DNA of 64,000 nucleotides from positions 1 through 64,000 of the forward strand of contig JAGTXK010000076.1 in the NCBI GenBank assembly GCA_019096195.1. The letters are read 5' to 3'. Below are positions 27,136-38,163 of this stretch, in pieces (within the stretch, counting starts at the first letter, position 1; each line of letters starts with the position of its first letter). The stretch comes from Boletus sp. NGJ (lineage: Eukaryota; Basidiomycota; Agaricomycetes; Boletales; Boletaceae). The position numbers and the translations under genes were made by a program. The notes beneath the pieces were generated by a model. That model was given only the letters and a program-made list of their open reading frames with translations, searched no databases and was not told the origin of the DNA.

Positions 27136-28870
27136 ATGTCTTTTCAACAACATCCTGATGCTCCGTGCCTCCGCTTTCCAGAAAATATCGGGCTTCATGC
27201 AAATGTCACCATCGAGGCTGCGGCAAACATGCTTGCTCGCGCTGCACAACTATCTCTCACCGTTCCTTATTCATGGACGTTTATTGACAAGCCTGTTGGT
27301 ACGCCAGCCCGCGACAGGACTCGAACCATGCGCGCTGACGTACTTACTTCAATTACAGAGGGTCAAGTCGTTCTTATCTTCCTCCCCAACCCCGCGCAGC
27401 CCCCAAATGATGGCATTCGCTACCAAGACCAAGAAACGCGCTACGCGCTCCCAGTACCCGGCAACCGTGTACATGTCCTGCCTCCATGCATCGTAGTAGA
27501 GCCATATAAACTGACCTCGTAACGTGTTTTCTTTAGGAAATCGAAGTCATGGAGATAAAATACGGATTCGTGCCTAATACGCAAGAGACGAGCGCGTGGC
27601 GCGTGCGACGTCGGTACCGTCTCATCAAGGGTGGCCACCCACATATCACGCTCGTGCATTACACACGTGGACCAATGATCCGTGAGTCTAGACACATTCT
27701 TGCATTTCCATCACGTCCCGTGTTTCAGATACCCCATACATTCTCACTCCTTATCGCACGGAATTTGTGGGATAAACCCTTTTTCTTCTTCTCTGGTTTC
27801 TAGCTATACAACTTTTTCCCTCGTCCTGTTCAAGTTCATCAGCACTTCGGAACCCTGCATTACAATCATAGTAACATTATTACACGTCTCGACCCACGCC
27901 CCACACCTGTTTTATCGTTTTCCACTTTCGATACTGATACACTTGCAGAGACCGTTCCTTCATTGATGAATTCGCCCGTGCGGCAATACCCGCTCCGTCA
28001 AATCAACGACCCTCCCGTGTATGTCATGGGCGACAAGACTGGACAAAAAGCCTATCCACCTTCCTCCGCCCCTCCTCCTCCCCAGGGTCCAATAGGCATG
28101 AGCCCTCAACCAATGGGGATGAATCAACCAGGGATGGGCATGGTACCACAGGGCATGAACCCCCAGGCCATGGGTATGAGCCCGCAGGGAATAGGTATGA
28201 CACAGCAAGCCATGCTGGCACAGCAGAACAGTAACATGGAGTCGCTGGAAAGACGGCGGGAACGTGAACGTGAACGTGCGCGGGAGCGAAGTGGGAGCAT
28301 GGGAACGGTGCGTTTTCGCTCTCATTTGACCGTGCTTGTCAAACTGAGGATGTATCCTCGGTGTTTTTTTGTAGCAGCGGCCTGGCCCACCTCGATTGGA
28401 CGACGATGACTCTGCAGGTAGGACACGTCATTTGTTGGGAATCTCATAGAGTTCTGATGTATTAGATGAGTTCGAGGTGATATCGACGCGGACGCTCGCG
28501 CTCACGCGCTATAAACGCAACCATGAACTCATGGAAGAAGTCTTCAGAAAGGCTGCCTTTGGTAACTATCCCGATTACCGAACCCATCCTCGTAATATGT
28601 ACCACTCACGACGTGGCAAGGTACTCTCATGACGCCACCGCCACCACCGCCCGCATACTCGATTTTTGACGAGCTCGAGCTCGAGTCCAAGGTGGTGAGT
28701 AAATCCGAGCGACGACGTACGTGTCAACGTGGCTGATGTTTTGGTAGGCGAAGTTACAGCAGGAAGTCGAGGTACTACAAGCACAGGCTGCAGAACGCAC
28801 AGCGCGACGGTCGGCGGCGGAAGACGTGATTGTTGCTAGCGGCCATACGCCCATGGAGGTATCGTCCTAG
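27136..28870 (+). CDS. SSR4: Ssr4-like subunit of SWI/SNF and RSC remodellers
   Basis: Nine exons give 431 residues. The N-terminal half matches the fungal DUF1750/Ssr4 domain: YSWTFIDKPVEGQ, PNDGIRYQDQE, KYGFVPNTQETSAWRVRRRY and KGGHPHITLVHYTRG. A Met/Pro/Gly/Gln-rich middle follows (repeats of the form MGMxPQ, about 28095-28220), then an Arg/Glu-rich run (RRRERERERARERS), an acidic DDDDSADEFE patch, LALTRYKRNHELMEEVF, a poly-Pro tract, and a helical tail (AKLQQEVEVLQAQAAERTAR). Ssr4 is a shared subunit of SWI/SNF and RSC in fission yeast and acts in the nucleus. The start is the first ATG of the domain. It follows the aldo/keto reductase by 184 bases on the same strand. Confidence 0.85.
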
Positions 28871-29473
28871 TTGCTATATACGCAAGGGTTAGTTGGACGA
28901 CGGCATCGAAGTATGATGTACGATATACGATATCCTTCGTTCTGTTCTTCAAGTCTCATAGTTGTCGTCGACGAACACATTGCTATCCATAGACCGCTTT
29001 CTAACATACGGAGATCTAAGCAGACAGGGGATTGAATTGGATTGAAACCCATCGTCCTCAAATCTCAGACTTGGCACCCACTTGGATATTTATTCCTAAT
29101 TTTCAATGCTAAACCTTGTTCCCCAAAGCAGGTCCAGGACAAGAGAAGGTGGTCAATCGATCCTGCATGAAAAGGTGACGAATTCGACGACACGAGACCT
29201 AATGTACACGATTGGTCGCTCTAAAAAAAATGTCGGAAAGCGTGAAAAAAACGCTTTTGTAGTAGGCAGAGCTTTCTGCGGGTGGATGACACTTGATTCT
29301 GGATTCACACAGATGGCGATGGGGGCAACGTCCACGTCCACTGGAGATTCAGCGCCTCGCAGATCATCGTATTTAAAAAATCTGGTCGGCGCCTTTGAGT
29401 CGGTCCAGCAACGCATTGATGGATGGGATCTTGTCGTAGGTTATGCTCGTGCACGAGGGCACAGCCTAGATGC
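28871..29473. other. Gap between SSR4 and the next minus-strand gene
   Basis: Open frames on both strands are shorter than 150 codons and disagree. On the minus strand a piece reading IPSINALLDRLKGADQIF just before a stop near 29370 could be a last exon of the gene at 29474-29790, but no legal splice in the right phase was found. Confidence 0.3.
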
Positions 29474-29790
29474 TCACTTTATAGCGGGGTGGATTTTGTC
29501 GTCAATGAAGTCGACGAGCGCTTTCTTGAGTCGCTCGTGGACGTAGGTTGCGTTTGGGTGAAAATGTTCACAGTAGAGTCGTAAGTGAGCGTCACGAGGT
29601 GACGGCAAGACCTCGTGCTCGACGACGAAGCACGAATTGTCCACCCTCATGTTGAGTGTGCAGGGCGACGAACCCATGCTCCGGTATCTTGACCTGAAGC
29701 AATCCCCCTGTCCCTGACACGGCCACATGAGAAACCGTAACGCTGCTGGACTAGGAAAAAACACTCACGATAGACGTTTAGCTTATCAGC
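29474..29790 (-). CDS. Small unknown gene, ends uncertain
   Basis: The frame contains RVDNSCFVVEHEVLPSPRD and then HLRLYCEHFHPNATYVHERL, ending DFIDDKIHPAIK. The third codon positions are strongly C-rich, as in the surrounding genes, so this part looks coding. Upstream, QTLTAADKLNVYR flanked by plausible splice sites near 29760-29815 may be an earlier exon. A second frame over the same bases (IPEHGFVALHTQHEGGQ) also looks protein-like, so frame choice is not certain. I do not recognise the family. It is tail to tail with SSR4. Confidence 0.4.
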
Positions 29791-29899
29791 AGCTGTAAGC
29801 GTTTGTCCTAACAGATAAAATCAAAGAAAGTTATACCTCGAAAGGGTTACCAATAAACGAGCATCATCTGCGCAGGTCCGCCGTGTGCTCGAGCGGTGC

Positions 29900-31860
29900 C
29901 CAAATAAGGCAAGTCGCGTAACACTCCCCCGGCTTCTATACATCGCATCCGGTGGCTCCGATTCGCCCGATTCGGCCTTGATACGATTTTCTAGCTCGGT
30001 ATGTGCATTTTCTCGTCTTTGCTCGACTGACTCTTCTAGATCGCGATTTGAGCTTTCCGCGTCGACGTGGTGGGTTCACGGGCTCGGTAGGACGTCTGTG
30101 GTCCCTGCTAGGTGGTCTGGGTGGCCCAGGTAGTACGTTGTCTGTTGAGTTCTTGCGCCGGTCTTGCTGATCTGACTCGATTTCAGCTAGCCGCCTCGTT
30201 TCAACTCGTTTCGAGTCGCAATGTGCGCCGCTCGTTGCGCCGTCCTTGCCATACACTCTCTCATGGTATCCAACGCCTTCCCCATCATTCTCGCGCTCCG
30301 TTTCGCCTTCGACGCCTCTCGACGCCACTCCTTGTCTGGTTGGCCTCCAACCCCTGGATTTCGACATAGCGCGTTCGTTTAGACGTCGCGCTCGATCCTG
30401 GTCCTCCTTGGGCCTATCCTATCTGTTTCGCCGCGTTCGATAACCTCTGGGTGGTGCGGTTTGCCCTCGACACCTCCCAACTTGGCCAACTCAACCTTTC
30501 GACCTTCTGGCCTCCTGTGTCGACGCCGTGCGCTCGTTTCGACGATGCGCTGCGTTTCGCCGCTTGTGGGGCATTTCTGGGTGTCGTGTGGACCGTCTTG
30601 GCACGTCGCGTCGCTCTCAGCGCGCTCCGGCTTGTCCTCCTCGGGCTTCTCGCCTATTCCACCTCCTGGCCCTATACCTCGACGTAGCACGCTCGTTTCT
30701 ACGGCTCCTTGGACTTATCCCATTGTGTTCAGCGCTGTCGATAACCTTTCCGTGGTCCGGATTGCCCTCGACGCCCCCTCGAGCTCGACACTCGGGGGTT
30801 GGTCTCGTCGTGCGGTTCGTGCAGGTGGGCTGGTAGGTGTTCCTGGGTCCATCCAGGTGCGTTGATCGTTTTCTTCGTCAGCCACTTTCCTCTCCCCTTC
30901 GATCTGCGCTCTGCCCGTGCCTGTAGGCTCGTCGTCGCGCCGTTCCGCTTGCGTATGCATGTCGTCCACCTCGCCTGGAGGCTTGGTGGGTCGATTGGGT
31001 CGACGCGTCTTGTTGTCATCGTCACCCCCGCTCATCGCCACTTGCTTATCTTGTGGCCTCGACTCGGCCTCCTCGACTCCCTCGACCTGCACTCCACCCG
31101 TGCCTATAGGCTCGTCGGGCAGCTGTGTGGACTTGTCTGGATGATGCTCGTTGTCACACGTCGTGTCCGCAGGGTTTCTCGACAGTCTCGACTTGTCGGA
31201 CTCGTCTGGTCGGTCGTGATCGTGCGATACGCTCCGTGCGCTCGCGCTGTGCTTCGTCAGCTCAATGCCTTGGTCCTCAGTGACCTCGGCTCTCTCTGCT
31301 CCAGTGTCGTCGGTCGTCAACTGACCGTCTCGCTCCCCCGCGAGCGATGCGCTAGTCCATCACAGGTCTCGTCTGTGGACGTCTCTGCTCGACTGGGTGG
31401 TTCGTCGACGTGCTCGTGCACTTAACATTCTTCGTCGTTGGTCGTTCGAGTCCTCTCGTCGACCTCCCTGCCCTCTCGCTCGGTACCTGCTGCCTCTTGG
31501 CCTTCTCCACACGATCTCCTGACGTGTGGCGTCCGTACTGATGCATGGTCATTGACGCATCGTCTGGAGCCTCATGCGACTGGCCCACTGGCTCTACTGG
31601 CCCGGCACTCGTCATGTTTGGGTTCGGTGTGTCAGTGGCCTTGTCGATGACCTCCTGACTTGTTAGCGGGATTTGCTGAGGGTGGACCGACATGCGACAG
31701 ATCTCCGTGTCCTCGCCATCCATTGTCATCCTTGCTGCTCGCCGGGGTTGCGACACTTCCGCCCACGTTGTTGTGACTCCTTGAATTGAAGTCAACCATG
31801 TGCACTAACTTACCATGCATCCGAGTCGGTGGTAACTGGAACCATTGGCAGGAAGTTTGT
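29900..31860 (-). other. GC-rich low-complexity stretch with long minus-strand frames
   Basis: The minus strand carries frames of 143, 103, 201 and 147 codons, all rich in Arg, Glu, Asp, Pro and Thr and with internal similarity (DEPIGTGGVQVEG and DDEPTGTGRAQIEG in one frame; two copies of a roughly 300-base unit at about 30360 and 30690). CG dinucleotides are dense, the opposite of what follows after 32.4 kb. No enzyme motif was found. The stretch abuts the LTR-like fossil at 31957, so it may be part of a retroelement's internal region, or a host gene for a disordered protein. Confidence 0.35.
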
Positions 31861-31956
31861 GTCATATCCCGTGTAATTTGACAAGTCCAACTCTGGCACT
31901 CTGTCCATAACTCCGGTGCGTTCTCCCTCGGAGTACGTCCTCATACCCTCGGACTT

Positions 31957-32373
31957 GTAACACCCTCACTATAGTATTCATACTTCTCCTTTTGTACATA
32001 ACCTATGCTTCTTCATCCATCCTAGTCCCGCCTTATAGTTGTCTCCAACCCAGTGTCTGTCTTGCTTAGGAGCACTGCTCCAGCAAGGTCCCATCTCCGT
32101 TCCATTACTCATTACACCTTATGAACTCTGTTACTAATACCTTTGTTCTGATCGTATATAAACCCTCTGTACTACTCCTGTAAAGTCAGTTCAAATATCA
32201 ACTCTGAACACTCCTTCTGTCTCCCGTCCGAGTCTTAATGACTCACTCCAACCCTCTGCTCAACTTGACGTTCGACTACGTTGAGTCCAAACCTCTGATC
32301 CTCCTATGTCTTCCAAAGCTGGGATATTGAACTTGAGCAAGGGCACACCACATAAGGTGAAGCCAAGTTCCGA
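31957..32373 (+). mobile_element. LTR-like fossil, probably Ty3/gypsy, solo or at an element edge
   Basis: The segment begins TGTAACACCC and ends CCGACA, the TG...CA form of LTRs. It holds a strong TATATAAACC box near 32155 with a short transcribed-looking part after it. The partner LTR was not found in the window and no clear target duplication is visible, so orientation is tentative. It sits exactly between the CG-rich stretch and the CG-free island. Old or solo. Confidence 0.4.
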
Positions 32374-32907
32374 CACCCTCAAGTAACTCCGGTCCTTCAG
32401 AGTTTCATCAGAGTTGTCCATTCTTAACAGTTTGTCACAAGCTTGATTGGTGCTGACTCAGCAATCAATCATTGATCATCCCACACATTTTAGTCTTTGT
32501 GACCCATTTGCAGTCATTGAGCTTGTCTTGCACTTGCCCAGATAAAGTGATAGCTACATGATGTGTGCAAAGTTGATGTCTTGATCATCAGTAAATACAT
32601 GATTTCATCATAGTGCTCATAGTGCCATAGTAGTCATAGTAGTTTCATAGATAACTCAGTGTTTATAGTGTTCATAGTGTCATAGTATTGAAAGTGTATT
32701 CATAGTATCCATAGTATATTCATAGTGTTCATAGTATTGTAGTGTACATTCATAGTAGTTATAGTTAAAGTAGTAATTTTAAGCTAATCCTAATCCTACA
32801 TATTTCTATTTTCTAATCCTACATAAATCAAAAGTATACAAAAGTGTAGTCAGAGGTGTAGTCAAATGTTGTTCCAAAAGTGTAGGAAAGAGTATAGCAA
32901 AAGTATA

Positions 32908-33340
32908 CAGTGGCTTAAAAAAGTGTCCCAATGTTTGACTATTTTGCAAAGACTTGACATTTGCAAACAAAGTCTAAAATATATTCTGCATCTGAACAAT
33001 AAACATATTAGTAATCATGAATTCTCATTGGCTAGGCTCAAATATTTCTTTTATACAGAATCAAAATAGGATTTTAGACTTTGTGAGAGCAACAAATTAA
33101 ATATCCTCTTTGAAATATATGATAAAATATGTAAATACAATTGACTCTTAGTTATTATTTTGAATAAATTTAGCTATGTTATTCTTTCTCTTTTGAATGA
33201 CTAAGTTTTTCAAACAGAGTAATAAACATTTTCTTAATGTATTGAGCAATATTTATTGCAAACACTTTATTTTTCCCAGATTCAATTTATTTATAGATAT
33301 GTATCAACTAAGTTATTGGGACTTATCCAATTATGTCTGA
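32908..33340 (+). mobile_element. Diverged end of a second Tc1-like element
   Basis: Starting after TA at 32906, about 70 bases match the left end of the Tc1 element at 38164 with few differences (CAGTGGCTTAAAAAAGTGTC, then TATTTTGCAAAGACTTGAC). Similarity fades after about 32985. GTTATTGGGACTTAT near 33315 may be a remnant of the inner repeat. No matching right end was found. It lies inside the left arm of the fold-back repeat and explains part of the arm length difference. Confidence 0.55.
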
Positions 33341-33462
33341 GGTGTGACTCCAGCATGTTAACTTTCTTCCTCAATAGGAAGGTGCTGCTTGTTTCTCAAT
33401 TTTATTCTTTTCTACTTATTATATAAAGTTAACACTTCACTTTGTAAATTGTTAGGATTAGA

Positions 33463-33562
33463 ATAAAGATTGAGATTGAGATTGAGATTAAGATTGGGAC
33501 TGGGACTGGAATTGGAATTGGAATTGGAATTGGAATTGGGACTGGGATTAGGATTAGGATTA
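33463..33562 (+). repeat. Hexanucleotide microsatellite (GATTGA, GGAATT, GGATTA)
   Basis: Runs of related six-base units follow one another: GATTGA, GGGACT, GGAATT and GGATTA. The right arm of the fold-back has a corresponding GGATTA run at 35425-35465. Confidence 0.85.
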
Positions 33563-33635
33563 ATAGAATTAATATTTGATTGAATTTGAAATTAGAATTG
33601 GCTTGAAATTGGATTAGAATTAGGATTGCTAAGCC

Positions 33636-34010
33636 ACTATGAAAGCACTATGTATACTATGGCATCACTATGACTACTATGGAAGTACTATGAGAATACT
33701 ACAGTATGAGATACTATGAGATACTATGAGAATACTATAACAGACTATGGCCATACTATGAACAGACTATCATCAGTAAAAACAGGACTAACTGTCTAGT
33801 GCTGGACAGTACTGGACAGTAAAATAGTGCTCATAGTGGGGGTTAAACTGAATAGTGGTTTGATAGTACTATAACAGTGTCTCATAGTCTGTTCATAGTG
33901 TGGCCATGGTCTGTCATAAGTATTCTCATAGTGTCTTATATGTAATATTCTTGTAGTACTTTTATAGTGGTCATAGTAATGCCATAGTCTACATAATGTT
34001 ATGGCCTTAT
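33636..34010. repeat. Smaller inverted repeat nested in the fold-back centre
   Basis: Left part (33636-33775) is full of ACTATG-type units; right part (33826-34010) is the approximate reverse complement, with shared blocks such as TATTCTCATAGT and CATAGTCTGTTCATAGT. The centre near 33800 has CTGGACAG repeated three times. It may be a separate MITE that landed in the spacer of the larger fold-back. Confidence 0.5.
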
Positions 34011-34356
34011 AACAATGGGACATGTAACCTGAGTGAACTAAAGGCAATCTGGATTTCACTAGAACCTGCTACTCTCCCTTCCTCTAGATAGGCAAGGGTT
34101 CAGTCAGCCAGCGAGTACTGTAGTGAGGCTTTATATGTGTTAAGATAACCACCTAACACAGATATGCGAGCAACAAAGGTGTCCTGCTCCCAACATATCT
34201 CAGAGCAGCAATTGTCTGCGACATATGCTCTGCAAGATTTCTACTACCTGCTCTACCCTTGTAGAGCAGATGCCTCTTATAACCCTGATCCAATAACAGA
34301 AAGGATGGTTTCGCCTTAACCTCAATGGGTTGTGAAGCAAACAAAGAAACTAGAGA

Positions 34357-34718
34357 TTGTGAGGATTACTAGTGCAAGAAAAAGCAATACTTCCAGTGTT
34401 AACTTCTAGGAATAGAAGTTAATAGAGAAGTGGAGATGATATACACCCAGGTTGATTAGTATAGATCAAGGTTAGGGAAATACATGAAGGGCGAACGCCC
34501 ATATAAATAGACCTTCCCTAACTAGGGTAGGCTTTCTATCATATAAGGTAATATGAGATTGAAGATCTAGTATTACTGTATGAAGGGTTTGGAACATCAG
34601 ACAAATAGAGGATTGGAAATACTGGGCTGTGTACAAGAGAACACAGCCAAGGAGGCAATATCTATTGATCAGATCAGAAAGTGAAATAGAGAAGGAGAAA
34701 TAGAAGGCTGTGTCACAG
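34357..34718 (+). mobile_element. Possible solo LTR fossil
   Basis: The segment begins TGTGAGGATTAC and ends GTGTCACA, with a TATAAATAG box near 34502 and a transcript-like part after it. It is the one portion of the fold-back spacer that contains CG dinucleotides, so its history differs from its surroundings. No target duplication, partner LTR or coding part was seen. Family cannot be given. Confidence 0.25.
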
Positions 34719-35424
34719 TCATGGGGGTGGTGTTGCATCGCTTAGAAGGGGGTAGGGTAGGGTGATGCTTGCATTGGTGTAGAAGGGGAATCCTGTGTCA
34801 GAGGAGTCAAAGAGGAGGTTGTTCCAGAGCCCAGGAGGAGGTGATGGTAGGAAAAAAGGTATACCCTCTTCCCTAGCCATAACACATAATGCTTCCATAG
34901 TGGCTTAGCAATCCTAATCCTAATTCAATTTCAAGCCAATTCTTATTCCAAATTCAATCAAATATTAATTCTATTAATCCTAATCCTGATTTACAAAGTG
35001 AAGTGTTGACTTCATATAATGAGTAGAGAAGGATAAAAATTGAGGAACAAGAGGGTGTGGGAAAGTTTTTGAAGTCTGGCTTGTTTATATAAGAATGGTG
35101 GCACAAATATTGGTAAACAGTGTCCACTTTTTTAACACTAAGTATGGAAAAATGGACTTGGATATTTTTTTCAAGTGTAGGCCTACACTTTTGGTACACT
35201 TTGTGACTACACTTTTACTACACTTTGGTGTGCATTTTTGGTACACTTTTGGTACACTTTGTTTGCTACACTGTACTGCACTCTGCTACACTTTTGTTTG
35301 CTTTTTTTTACTACACTTTGTTTGCTATACTTTTGCTATACTATACTATGCTCTTTCCTACACTTTTGGAACAACATTTGACTACACCTTTAACTACATT
35401 TTTTGTATACTTTTGATTCAGAAT

Positions 35425-35465
35425 TAAGATTAGGATTAGGATTAGGATTAGGATTAGGATTAGCT
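35425..35465 (+). repeat. GGATTA hexanucleotide run
   Basis: Six tandem GGATTA units in the right arm of the fold-back, counterpart of the run at 33463-33562. The unit is not the fungal telomere repeat TTAGGG in register, though it shares the letters. Confidence 0.85.
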
Positions 35466-35715
35466 TAAAATTACTACTATGACTATGGCTACTATAAATG
35501 TACTATAAATGCTATGGTACTATAATACTATGATACTATGAACACTATGAATATACTATGGATACTATAAATACACTTTCAATACTATGACACTATAAAC
35601 ACTATGAACACTATGAACACTATGAACACTATGAGCTATCTATGAAACTACTATGGCACTATGAAACTACTATGGCACTATGAGCATTATGATGAAATCC
35701 TGTATTTACTGATGT

Positions 35716-37914
35716 AGGAGTTGCAGATATAGAAGTTTAAATGTTGTATACAGTTGCTCATGCTTATCTAATTGCATGCTCCCTTTATTTGTCTGTTTGT
35801 CTTCTTCAACACACCTCAGTTGCTCATTACAGTCAACTTATATGAGATAACATTCCTACATACTCACTATACAGTATCCTTTACTCTCATCCCTATAGTC
35901 TGATACTTACTGCAGGTAATTCAGTTGCTCATTACAGTCAACTGAGTCTGATACAGTACTTACTGCAGCAGGATCAGCTTCCATTGTTTCTTTTCCATTA
36001 TGATCTGATTGCATTATGACAGTGATGTAATGGATGGTGAAAAATATTAGAATAAGTGAAGGTAGAATGGTTTGTAGTGGATGACTCAGTGGAGGGTGAG
36101 TACATTCTGAATGCATGGTTATGTTACAAACAAAGTTTGCTAGTAGTTTGATCTCCACTTGTAGTTGCCAGTATGTCTCTTTCAATAAAACACAACCAAA
36201 CATCCAACTTCACTAATCTTAGAGTTTCTATACCAGCTCTTATCCATCATGTCATTCTGCATGTCTTCAACTCCATTCAAACAGGATTTAATATATTTGG
36301 AATTGCTTGAGACTACCATCATCATCCTTTATATGACCCTGACTGTTTTTTATCCATCCATAACTTATTAAACCTTCCACATGGTTCCAACATCAAATTC
36401 AGCTTGTGTGAACACATCACATTGTCCAGAGTGCCTTTGCCACCTTGGCCTTGGGTAAATATAGTATGTCTATATGGCAACTCATGTCATGGAGAGTGAT
36501 AGGGAGTAACCAGAAGTCAAATGCTGCACATAATGTGGTCACACTCTGCCATACCATATGGCCAGCCTGCTTGCAAAAGGCCTAGCCAGTATGGATGACT
36601 TCAGGGTGGGCCCAAGATATATGAGGGACATTGGAGTCAGTTGGATCCATCTGGGATTGACATATGCAGCATACAGAGGGGCCTGGAAATGTAAAATGTA
36701 AACATGAGTGATAATGATACATATTCTGTTTTCTACTATGGGCCATGGCAAGTCATGAATTTGTAATGATACAGTTTCATTGATCTCCAACAACAGCTTA
36801 TCCTTGACAAGATGACACTCTTTTTAACCCAATACACTCTTGATGGAGTTTCTTGAAAAGCTATGAGTGCAGGTGACTCTTGGTGGCCCACAGTGATCAA
36901 TATGCATCCAATCCCATAAGTGAGGTCTTAGTACACACCAACAATCTCCAACACCTCCATGACTGGACTTTTTATGCAGGCATACCTCATATCAATAAAA
37001 CTTTCTGAAATGTCTACATCTTTGCAAGTTGATGTGCCTCTGTAGACATTAAAGAGCTCTAAATCTCAAGCCTGATTCTCAATAGGCAAACAGTACCAAG
37101 CAACACAAGGCAGAACTAGAGTGCTGTGCATGTTGGCTTAAAATTCTGTAAGTGAGAACTATAGTGTGTTCTGGGCAAAAGTAAAATTTCAACACCTGTG
37201 ATTCATGCTACTTGCTAGTGAGGATGTGGGGCAAGTCTGGAAGGACCAGACTGTTGCAGCTTAAGCAACACAATGCTGGAGAACAATACTAGAGCCCCAA
37301 ATTCATTCACCATTAACCACCCACATCTCATTGTCATCATCATATCCTTTGTGAGGAGTTAGATCCAGAAACATGAAACCAGAATAGATCTACTGGGAAT
37401 CTCAAATAATGGGCTCATATGGAATGTGGTGTTACACATAATTATTGCTGCAAGTTGACCAGGTGCTCTGCAATAATTGAAACAAAGAAAATTCTTCCAA
37501 GTGTTTCAGGCTCCAACTAATCCACTCAGTGGTTTTTCTTACCTCTACTAAATATGGTCACCTCCAATGAGTTTAATTATCACCTAGTATGATTCCACTG
37601 CCAAGCTCTCTGGTTCACCACCATATAGGAGACATTAAGACTTCCAGACCCTCAAGCACCAAATATCCTGGCTGATACACACATATAGTTAGTTGTGACC
37701 CAATGTTTAGAAATGAAGAATCCACTCCAAGTTGTCCTGTCAAATTTTTGCCCTACCCAAAGCATAGTGAGCCCACACCACTAGAGCTTTGCTGGATGGG
37801 CACATATATGGGTAGAGCATCTCATGTGATGTTAAATTGAAAGATGCCAAGATGGTCAGTATCTGTACCTAGCATTAACTCTAATATACATCTTATTACT
37901 TTGATATAGGGTAA
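35716..37914. other. CG-free decayed DNA, no gene recognised
   Basis: Not one CG dinucleotide occurs here. Frames are short; minus-strand fragments such as LGPTLKSSILARPFASRLA (about 36560-36620) look like worn coding sequence but belong to no family I can name. Probably old transposon remains. Confidence 0.4.
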
Positions 37915-38163
37915 GGAAATTCTCATCCAGATCTAAGAGGCTTGTCAGATGATGTTGTCCAGAAATTTATTCAAGCTAAGCAGGCCACAAGAGAAATATA
38001 CCATTACTGTGTCCTCATGTTGGCCTGGGAGCTCAAAGAAGTGGAGAGACATGTGGAGCTCCTTAAAGCAGTAAAAACAGATTGCCAAAGTGCATATACA
38101 GAGGCTCAAGAGGAGGTGGAATTCTTTGAAAGATTGCTGTCTTCAAAAAATAGATCTGACCTA

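Larger units (their letters stand above)
32585..35715. repeat. 3.1-kb fold-back (long inverted repeat) element
   Basis: The left arm (32585 to about 33620) and the right arm (about 34890 to 35715) are reverse complements over most of their length. The outer ends share CATCAGTAAATAC and TTTCATCAT; then come many copies of CATAGT/ACTATG, then AATTTTAAGCTAATCCTAAT, then the AAAGTGTAG-rich part. Inner matching blocks include CACTTCACTTTGTAAAT (33440 and 34995) and GGATTAGGATTAATAGAATT (33545 and 34980). Arms differ by insertions. No transposase was recognised, so it resembles a fold-back element or a large MITE. No target duplication could be seen. Confidence 0.7.

Noticed and set aside
27301-27345. 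tRNA-like B box (GGTTCGAGTCC on the minus strand)
   Set aside because: Lies in an SSR4 intron; no A box and no cloverleaf could be folded around it.
33463-35465. Telomere-like GGATTA runs
   Set aside because: Short, mixed with other hexamers and inside an inverted repeat; more likely microsatellite than an internal telomere.
32585-35715. CRISPR-like array of CATAGT words
   Set aside because: No regular spacers, words of six bases only, and eukaryotic context.
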